From NCBI GenBank assembly GCA_001768675.1, contig MELN01000057.1, positions 17,651 through 32,003 on the forward strand: 14,353 bases of DNA. Direction: 5' to 3'. The position numbers and the translations under genes were made by a program. This DNA is from Actinobacteria bacterium RBG_16_64_13. Its GTDB lineage: Bacteria; Actinomycetota; Thermoleophilia; RBG-16-64-13. The notes under the pieces are model-generated. The model was not told the DNA's origin. It searched no databases and was given only the letters and a program-made list of their open reading frames with translations. This document shows positions 1 through 5,195 of this stretch, piece after piece; the stretch's first letter is position 1; every line of letters begins with the position of its first letter.

Positions 1-819
1 GACCATCTCGCCCGGTCCTCCGGGCCCGCCGGAGGCCGGGCCGCCGTTCGCCCTGTACGCGATGGCGGGATGACTCTCGGGATGGGTGCGGCCGAAGTAG
101 AAGCCGCCCAGCAGGAAGGGCATGTGGGTAGCGACGATGACATGATCGGCGCGAATGTCGCCCCGGTTGGTCTTGACCGTGCAGGGCCGCCCGTCATCCA
201 CGTGAAGCGCCCTCGTCTGCTCGTAGATGGCGCTGCCGTCGCCCGGGATGGTCTCGGCAAGGCCGTAGAGGTACTTGAGGGGGTGGAATTGCCCCTGGTC
301 ATCGAAGCGGATGGCACCCTTGGCCGGCACCGGCAGATCGCTACCGGCCACGAAGGAGGCGGGCAGCCCCAACCGCCTCGCCACCTCGACCTCCTCCTCG
401 ATGAGCCTGAGCTCAGAGTCGCCCGAGGTGAACGTGAACGCCGGAAGCCGGAGCAAGTCGCAGTCTATGCGCTCTCCCGCCACGGTGCGTGCGACCCAGT
501 CCAGTGCTTCTTGGTTCGCCCGCCCGTAGAGGGCCGCTTTCTCGTCGCCGAACGTCGCCGCTATCCGCCGATAGATGAGGCCGTGTAGGGAGGTCACCTT
601 GGCAGTCGTCCGGCCCGTCGTCCCCGAGCCGAGGGTGCGGTTCTCGAGAAGGCAGACCTTGAGGCCCGCCTTCTTCAGCGCATAGGCGGCCGTTACCCCT
701 ACGATACCGCCACCGACGACGGCGACATCGGCCGTCAGGGCGCCGGCCAACGGCGGATAGCTGGGGGCGCTGACGGTGTCTCTCCAGAATGAGATTGGTC
801 TTCCTGGCAGTCCTTCCAT
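1..819 (-). CDS. FAD-dependent oxidoreductase, YhfW/DadA-like (3' part off the left edge)
   Basis: The first 273 residues are visible, in frame from an ATG at 819 down to base 1 with no stop. The ATG has a GAGGT Shine-Dalgarno site 4 nt upstream. After about 30 residues comes a dinucleotide-binding motif (ADVAVVGGGIVGVTAAYAL), then an acidic strand end (CLLEN) and a TTGRTTAKVTSLHGLIY stretch. This matches the D-amino-acid-oxidase-like family typified by Bacillus YhfW. Members of that family often carry a C-terminal Rieske 2Fe-2S domain, which would lie outside the window here. The substrate is not known. A glycine/proline-rich stretch (GGPASGGPGGPG) lies close to the edge and seems longer than usual for the family. 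The gene follows the MFS exporter by 31 bp on the same strand, so the two are probably co-transcribed. Family assignment is fairly sure; function is open. Confidence 0.85.
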   Translation of the reverse strand, partial: MEGLPGRPISFWRDTVSAPSYPPLAGALTADVAVVGGGIVGVTAAYALKKAGLKVCLLENRTLGSGTTGRTTAKVTSLHGLIYRRIAATFGDEKAALYGRANQEALDWVARTVAGERIDCDLLRLPAFTFTSGDSELRLIEEEVEVARRLGLPASFVAGSDLPVPAKGAIRFDDQGQFHPLKYLYGLAETIPGDGSAIYEQTRALHVDDGRPCTVKTNRGDIRADHVIVATHMPFLLGGFYFGRTHPESHPAIAYRANGGPASGGPGGPGEMV

Positions 820-850
820 AACGACCTCGCTTTGGTCGGTGTTTCTCGGT

Positions 851-2407
851 CTACCGTTCCCCTTCGGGCTTCGTTACGGCCCCTCGCTTCGCGCCCGCTC
901 TTCCCTGGCCTTCCACGAAATCCCGCTCGCGGATGAGGACGAACGAGAGCGCAGCGGTCAAGAACGACAGGAGCGCGGCGATCAGCAAGATCAGGTTGAG
1001 CCCGTTGACGAAGCCCGCCCGCGTCACCTCCTTCACGAGCTGCCGCTGCGCTTCCGGCACTTGGGCCAGCGCCTGGTTGATGCGGCCACTCGCCGCGGCG
1101 ATGGCCAGCTCGTGGGAATGCGCGGCCAGCGGCGTCCCCGCGAGTTGGTCGATCACAGTACTCCGGATGTGGGTGATAAACAGGGTGCCAAGGACGGCTA
1201 TGCCTGTGGCGATGCCGATCTGCCTGAAGGTGGAGTTGATCCCCGAGGCCATGCCCGCTCGCCGGGGCGGAACCACCCCGACGGCAGTCGCCACCAGCGG
1301 CACATTGATCAGTCCGACGCCGACGCCGCCTACGATCATGCCGGGAAGCAGGTGCATCCATCCGGAGGTGACCGTCAACCTGGTCATCAGCAGCAGCCCC
1401 GTTCCCACCAGAACGAATCCGGGAGCGATGAGCAGGCGCGTGGGGAGTAGCGAGGTAAGCCGCCCCGCGACACCCGCCGCGAAGAAGATCGACACCGACA
1501 TGGGCAGAAAGCGCACGCCCGTGCTGAGGGCCGAAAGGCCAAGGATGCCCTGCACGAAGAAGATCAGGTAGGTGAGCGCGGAGAATATGGACGCCGACAC
1601 GCCGAAGGCCGCCACTAGGCCTCCATCGAAGGTCACCACCCGCAGGAGGCCAAGATCGAACATCGGATCTCGCCGCAACAGTTCCACCGCGACGAATGCG
1701 CCCAACAGCACCACGGCTCCCACCAGCGACCCGATCACGGTCACCGAGCTCCATCCGGAGCCGTTGCTGCGGATCAGACCGAAGATCAGGGCGCAGAGCC
1801 CCAGACTGAAGGTCACAAAGCCGGGAAGATCAAGCCGCCTGGGCTCCGGATCCCGCGACTCGTTGACTCTCAGCAGGGCGAGGACGAACACGATTACCCC
1901 CACCGGGATGTTGACCAGGAATATCCACCGCCAGCCAAGGCCGCTCACCAAGGCGCCGCCGATGACCGGGCCGGTGGCGATGGCCACTCCCGTCATCGCC
2001 CCGAATGCACCGAAGGCGACGCCGCGCTCCTTCCCCTTGAACGACTCCGAGAGCAGGGCCAGCGAGGTAGCGAACATGATGGCGCCGCCGATCCCCTGGC
2101 CCGCCCGGGCCAGGGATAAGAAGACGATGCCGGTGGCCGTGGCGCACAGAAGTGAGCCCGCGGTGAACAAGCCGACCCCGATGGCGAAGAGGAGCCTGCG
2201 TCCTAACCGGTCGGCGAGGATGCCCGCCGTGAGGAGCAGCGACGCCAGGGCCAGCGCATACGCGTCGATGACCCACTGGAGTCCCGACAGCGAGGCCCCG
2301 AAGGAGGCGGAGATATCGGGCAAGGCCACGTTCACTATGGTGATGTCGAGGAGCAGCATGAAGACGCCGACGCATACGACGATAAGAGTCCACCACTTCC
2401 GAGCCAT
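851..2407 (-). CDS. MFS transporter, DHA2 (EmrB/QacA-type) 14-helix drug exporter
   Basis: A 518-residue integral membrane protein, close to the usual length of DHA2 exporters. I see the N-terminal LDITIVNVALP motif (motif D1) in helix 1, motif A (GILADRLGRRLLF) between helices 2 and 3, and the antiporter motif C (GPVIGGAL) in helix 5. Many further hydrophobic segments follow, consistent with 14 helices, and the C-terminal tail is charged. Such proteins export amphiphilic drugs or metabolites in exchange for protons; the substrate cannot be told from sequence. The frame is open up to 2476, but I place the start at the ATG at 2407 (MARKWW). It has GGAGGG (2411-2416) just upstream and starts directly before helix 1, whereas the longer version adds a basic, non-conserved tail. 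It is the first gene of a two-gene unit with the FAD oxidoreductase downstream. Confidence 0.95.
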   Translation of the reverse strand: MARKWWTLIVVCVGVFMLLLDITIVNVALPDISASFGASLSGLQWVIDAYALALASLLLTAGILADRLGRRLLFAIGVGLFTAGSLLCATATGIVFLSLARAGQGIGGAIMFATSLALLSESFKGKERGVAFGAFGAMTGVAIATGPVIGGALVSGLGWRWIFLVNIPVGVIVFVLALLRVNESRDPEPRRLDLPGFVTFSLGLCALIFGLIRSNGSGWSSVTVIGSLVGAVVLLGAFVAVELLRRDPMFDLGLLRVVTFDGGLVAAFGVSASIFSALTYLIFFVQGILGLSALSTGVRFLPMSVSIFFAAGVAGRLTSLLPTRLLIAPGFVLVGTGLLLMTRLTVTSGWMHLLPGMIVGGVGVGLINVPLVATAVGVVPPRRAGMASGINSTFRQIGIATGIAVLGTLFITHIRSTVIDQLAGTPLAAHSHELAIAAASGRINQALAQVPEAQRQLVKEVTRAGFVNGLNLILLIAALLSFLTAALSFVLIRERDFVEGQGRAGAKRGAVTKPEGER

Positions 2408-2692
2408 GCGCCCTCCAGGGATTCGTGTACGCGTGAGCGACTGCCGAAGAAACGAAGCCTTGGTCGCCAAACGCACAGGCCGGCGCGTCCTTGCGGCAAA
2501 GCGTCATTTCTCAGCAGCCATAGTAGCCTGCCGCATGGTTGCCCAGAAGGGGAGAGGGATGAAACCCTGGGGGCAAGATCTGGTGCCGTTCCGACCGGGC
2601 TCCGACCTTCTGCCGGCGGGCGAGTCCCGGTGCTGGTTTCGCCGACGCCAGGGGGAGGGGACGGGCAATACAGGCACAGAGAGGAGACGCCT
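2408..2692. promoter_or_regulatory. Divergent intergenic region with structured leader upstream of the DUF2277 gene
   Basis: These 285 bp separate the divergent MFS and DUF2277 starts and must hold promoters for both; I cannot point to convincing -35/-10 boxes. On the plus strand there are several inverted repeats. TTGCCC (2539-2544) pairs with GGGCAA (2571-2576) around an inner AGGG/CCCT hairpin (2555-2568). ACCGGGCTC (2594-2602) pairs with GAG-T-CCCGGT (2622-2631) with one bulged T. CTGG (2633-2636) pairs with CCAG (2648-2651). ACAGGC (2670-2675) pairs with GCCTGT (2689-2694) around the ribosome-binding site. This could be a regulatory leader RNA. It does not match a riboswitch class that I can identify with confidence. 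Confidence 0.4.
2681..2686 (+). promoter_or_regulatory. Ribosome-binding site that fixes the GTG start at 2693
   Basis: GAGGAG lies 6 nt before the GTG at 2693. It decides for the GTG start (VCRNIK, matching the family's MCRNIK beginning) over the in-frame ATG at 2630. The motif lies in the loop of a possible hairpin whose 3' arm (2689-2694) reaches into the start codon. Confidence 0.75.
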
Positions 2693-2968
2693 GTGTGCAG
2701 AAACATAAAGGTTCTCTACAACTTCGAGCCACCGGCCACTCCCGAGGAGATCCACGCCGCGGCTCAGCAATACATCAGAAAGGTCAGCGGCTTCGCCACG
2801 CCGTCCGCCGCGAACCGCGAAGCGTTCGAGCGGGCGATCGACGAGGTCGCGGCAGCGTCGCAGAAACTGCTGGACACGCTCGTGACCGCAGCGCCCCCGC
2901 GCAGCCGCGAGGCAGAAGCGGCCAAGGCCCGCGAGCGGGCGCTTCAGCGGTTCGGACCGAGGGCCTAG
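2693..2968 (+). CDS. DUF2277 family protein
   Basis: A 91-residue soluble protein starting at GTG. The family hallmarks are plain: the opening (M)CRNIKVLYNFEPPAT, a PxEEI-AAA helix, a VSGF segment, a stretch reading EAFERAIDEVAAAS, and a LLDTLVTAAPPRSRE-EAAKARERA tail ending in RFG. Full length and order agree with DUF2277, a family found in several high-GC bacterial phyla with no established function. A cysteine sits at position 2. The frame is open upstream to an ATG at 2630, but that extension is not family-like and lacks a good ribosome-binding site. The gene is followed 25 bp later by a Tag-like gene on the same strand, so the two likely form an operon. I can name the family but not the role. 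Confidence 0.9.
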   Translation: MCRNIKVLYNFEPPATPEEIHAAAQQYIRKVSGFATPSAANREAFERAIDEVAAASQKLLDTLVTAAPPRSREAEAAKARERALQRFGPRA

Positions 2969-2993
2969 ATCGAACACACGAAAGGGAGGCGGC

Positions 2994-3464
2994 ATGCACG
3001 GCATGCGTGGCGAGAAGCCGAAGTCCCTGGCGGGCTACCTCGAGGACATGAGCAAAGTGATATTCACCGCGGGGATCAACTGGAAGGTTGTGGAGTCGAA
3101 ATGGCCGGGCATCAAGGACGCGTTCGTCGACTTCGACCCCGACAAAGTGGCGGCGCTGAGCCCCGACGACGTCGACCGTCTGGCGGTCGACCAGCGGCTG
3201 ATCAGGAACCGCAAGAAGATCGAGGCCATCGTCGACAACGCCGCCCGTCTGCTGCAACTGGACAAGGAAGCCGGGGGTTTCGACAAATACCTGGCCTCGC
3301 GCGGCGACTTCGAGGCTAAAGTTGAGGACATGAGGCGGAACTTCGCCTTCTTGGGCCCCACTTCAGCCCACATCTTCGTCGCCATGGTGGGCGAGCCGGT
3401 TCCGGAGAGCTACATGTGCGAGCAGATGGGCAAGGCCGGCGGGCGCTCGGCAGCTGTTAGATAG
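2994..3464 (+). CDS. Short, divergent 3-methyladenine DNA glycosylase I (Tag)-fold protein
   Basis: A 156-residue protein preceded by GGGAGG with 4-nt spacing to the ATG at 2994. It resembles the Tag family (helix-hairpin-helix glycosylases that excise 3-methyladenine) in three stretches: DMSKVIFTAGINWKVVESKW, then a DFDPDKVAALSPDDVDRLA-like segment with RLIRNRKKIEAIVDNA, and FLGPTSAHIFVAMVGE. W30 aligns with the base-stacking Trp46 of E. coli Tag. By my hand alignment the position of catalytic Glu38 is Val22, and the N-terminal Cys/His and C-terminal His/Cys zinc ligands are absent. At about 156 residues it is also shorter than E. coli Tag (about 187). It may therefore be a glycosylase-like DNA-binding protein, or use another chemistry. 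Fold assignment is fairly good; activity is uncertain. It is the second gene of the unit with DUF2277. Confidence 0.7.
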   Translation: MHGMRGEKPKSLAGYLEDMSKVIFTAGINWKVVESKWPGIKDAFVDFDPDKVAALSPDDVDRLAVDQRLIRNRKKIEAIVDNAARLLQLDKEAGGFDKYLASRGDFEAKVEDMRRNFAFLGPTSAHIFVAMVGEPVPESYMCEQMGKAGGRSAAVR

Positions 3465-3500
3465 GGCCGGCGCAGCGGGGTCGCGGCTCCCACCCTGATT

Positions 3501-3533
3501 CGACTATCGGCGCGGTCTGCCGGCGCGGAGTCG
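3501..3533. terminator. Possible bidirectional transcription terminator hairpin
   Basis: In the 72-bp gap between two convergent genes, CGACT (3501-3505) can pair with AGTCG (3529-3533), with an inner CGGC (3508-3511)/GCCG (3519-3522) pairing. The stem is interrupted and no T-tract follows on either side, so this is a weak candidate, supported mainly by its convergent position. Confidence 0.2.
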
Positions 3534-3536
3534 GCG

Positions 3537-3947
3537 TCAGGGCTGGACGGTCTCTCCTCCGTCGGCGCCCACCAGCCTCAGAAGGCCGCCCGGTTCCTCG
3601 GACAAGATCTGTACACCGCTCCATCCCAGAGGGTTCTCCGCCTTGCGTGAGAAGAGGAGGCCCGAGCTCTCGAGCGACGTCGCGATCTTGACTCCCGGCC
3701 CTCCATCGGGGTTTATCAGCCGGAAGAGCACCGTCTCCGGGTAAGGTTGGTCATCCACCGTGCTGGGCGGTGCCACGAACAGTTGGGCGCGGACTCGCCC
3801 CCGGCTGTCGATGATCTCCAGCGACCGGCCACGCAAAACCGAGCTGATGTCTGGAGTGACCTCCGGCCGCAGAACGAGCACGAGGGCAAGCACAAGGATC
3901 ACGACGTTGATTCCCGTGAGCACGACTAACAGTCGTTGAGTCTTCAC
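3537..3947 (-). CDS. Small membrane-anchored protein of unknown function
   Basis: I do not recognise a named family. The 136-residue product begins with a short basic stretch (MKTQR). One hydrophobic segment (about residues 6-26, rich in V, L and I) follows and should act as an uncleaved signal anchor, placing the rest outside the membrane. The remainder is predicted to be strand-rich, with repeating patterns such as SLEIIDSRGRVRAQLFV, GVKIATSLESSGLLFS and GVQILSEEPGGLLRLVG. No cysteine or obvious metal or cofactor motif is present. The start is GTG at 3947, backed by an ideal AGGAGG (3953-3958) at 5-nt spacing. It lies 52 bp after the MetV stop on the same strand, so it may be the last gene of the operon or may have its own promoter. 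That it is a gene is well supported; its function is unknown. Confidence 0.8.
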   Translation of the reverse strand: MKTQRLLVVLTGINVVILVLALVLVLRPEVTPDISSVLRGRSLEIIDSRGRVRAQLFVAPPSTVDDQPYPETVLFRLINPDGGPGVKIATSLESSGLLFSRKAENPLGWSGVQILSEEPGGLLRLVGADGGETVQP

Positions 3948-3999
3948 AGAGTCCTCCTCTACTGGGCCACCGTGTGCCCAACGGCCGGTCAGATCGGGC

Positions 4000-4671
4000 T
4001 CAGCCCACCCGGTGTTCTTTGCGCACTACCTTGCGCGCTCCGGCGTGCCAGGACGGGGCCCAATCCTTGGGTGGGACCACCTCGTCCAACCGGTCCAACT
4101 GCTCGATGCCCTTGAGGCGCGTGTAGATGAGCTGCCAGGCGCAGGGACGATCCTCGTCTACTTCGCAGTGTGTCTCGGTGGAGCCGCCGCACGGACCGTT
4201 CAGGAGCCGCTTGGCGCAGCGCGTCACCGGGCAGACCCCCCCGAACAGCGCCAGCATGCAGTCGCCGCAGCCCAGGCATTTCTCGGTCCAGACAGCCTGT
4301 TCTTCGAGCGTGCCCATGAACTGGGTGTTGAGACCGGCGTAGACGGGCTTATCGGGGAATCTCTCGGCAATGGTCTGCCCCCCGACTCCGCAACCGAACG
4401 AGACGACAGCGTCCACCTTGGCCGCCGCTTCCGCCAGGTCTTTGATGAACTCGTTCTCGCACTGGCGCTCGATGGTCTGCTGCGAGAGTTCCAGAGGCTC
4501 ATCCGCGAGCCTGCGGGCCATGCGGATGGCGTAGGACGCGAGACCCACCTCGCGCTCGCCGCCGGCGAGGCAGACTGTCACACAGGTTCCGCAGCCGACG
4601 AACAGGACCTTCTTGTGTCCCGCGATCAGGTTCTTGAGCTCGGTGATCGATTTGGGAGAAGCAACAATCAT
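4000..4671 (-). CDS. metV: MetV: zinc/Fe-S subunit associated with methylene-tetrahydrofolate reductase
   Basis: A 223-residue cysteine-rich protein of the methylene-tetrahydrofolate reductase C-terminal (MetV-like) family. In acetogens such as Moorella, MetV pairs with MetF and with HdrABC-MvhD in the complex that reduces methylene-THF to methyl-THF. Visible features are an N-terminal GCGTCVTVC cluster (C27, C30, C34), a FGCGVGGQTIAERF segment (C94), and the diagnostic CLGCGDCMLALFGGVCPVTRC region (C132, C135, C138, C147, C152) followed by NGPCGG (C161). C169 and C177 follow. Length is typical for a free-standing MetV. It starts 2 bp after the mvhD stop, with AAGGA upstream of the ATG. No metF is visible within the window. 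Family identity is firm; participation in a MetF complex is inferred from the family and the neighbours. Confidence 0.9.
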   Translation of the reverse strand: MIVASPKSITELKNLIAGHKKVLFVGCGTCVTVCLAGGEREVGLASYAIRMARRLADEPLELSQQTIERQCENEFIKDLAEAAAKVDAVVSFGCGVGGQTIAERFPDKPVYAGLNTQFMGTLEEQAVWTEKCLGCGDCMLALFGGVCPVTRCAKRLLNGPCGGSTETHCEVDEDRPCAWQLIYTRLKGIEQLDRLDEVVPPKDWAPSWHAGARKVVRKEHRVG

Positions 4672-4673
4672 TC

Positions 4674-5195
4674 TTATCCTTCGCTTTCCAAGTGCTGGGA
4701 CTCTTCACGCGGCTCGGACTCTTTGAGCGGGCTCGGCCCCAGCGCCTTGACCGTATCCACCATCTGCTGCACGCTTTCGACGAACGTGGGGGCCATGGCG
4801 GCCGAAAGGTTCACCATCTTGAGCCGCTCGTCGCCCACGCCGATCTCCGCCAACATCTCGCGGATGCGGTCCGTGCGCTTGCGGGCTCGCAGGTTTCCCT
4901 CCAAGAAGTGACAGCCACCTTCCAGACAGCCGGCCACCAGGATTCCATCGATGCCCTTGAGGAAGGCATCGAGGATGTGCTCCATCTCGATCTTGCCGGT
5001 GCAGGGCGCGTGGATGATGCGCACGTTCACCGGATACTGCATGCGCTTGGAGCCTGCCAGGTCGGCCGCGGCGTATGCGCAGTAGTTGCAGCAGAAGGCG
5101 ATGATCTCGGGCTCCCAGAGTGTGGACGGCGCCACCGGGGGTGTCGTCACTGGGGCCGTCATGGGGACCGCCACTGGGGGCGCCGACGGTGTCAT
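4674..5195 (-). CDS. mvhD: MvhD-like [2Fe-2S] electron-transfer subunit of an Hdr complex
   Basis: A 173-residue protein of the MvhD/FlpD family, which passes electrons between HdrA and a partner such as a hydrogenase, formate dehydrogenase or MetFV. The conserved cysteines are all present: FCCNYC (C35, C36, C39), HAPCTGK (C65) and GCLEGGCHF (C90, C95), followed by the NLRARKR segment. Before the domain lies an unusual run of about 25 residues made mostly of Pro, Ala, Thr and Val, encoded by degenerate short repeats. The C-terminus is acidic and polar. The ATG at 5195 overlaps the hdrA stop (ATGA), so translation is coupled. It is followed at once by metV, the same hdr-mvhD-metV association known from acetogens. 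Confidence 0.92.
   Translation of the reverse strand: MTPSAPPVAVPMTAPVTTPPVAPSTLWEPEIIAFCCNYCAYAAADLAGSKRMQYPVNVRIIHAPCTGKIEMEHILDAFLKGIDGILVAGCLEGGCHFLEGNLRARKRTDRIREMLAEIGVGDERLKMVNLSAAMAPTFVESVQQMVDTVKALGPSPLKESEPREESQHLESEG

Noticed and set aside
2408..2476. N-terminal extension of the MFS protein to an upstream start at 2476
   Set aside because: The added 23 residues are basic and not transporter-like, while the ATG at 2407 has a strong GGAGGG site and starts right before helix 1.
2640..2695. Cobalamin riboswitch, suggested by GGTGC and a GAGGAGAC-GCC word near the DUF2277 start
   Set aside because: The central conserved parts of the cobalamin aptamer are missing, and GAGGAG is more simply the ribosome-binding site.
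1572..2708. A 378-codon plus-strand frame opposite the MFS gene that runs into the DUF2277 gene
   Set aside because: It is antisense to clear transporter motifs, its product is Thr/Pro/Arg-rich without family features, and it overlaps the real DUF2277 start in another frame.
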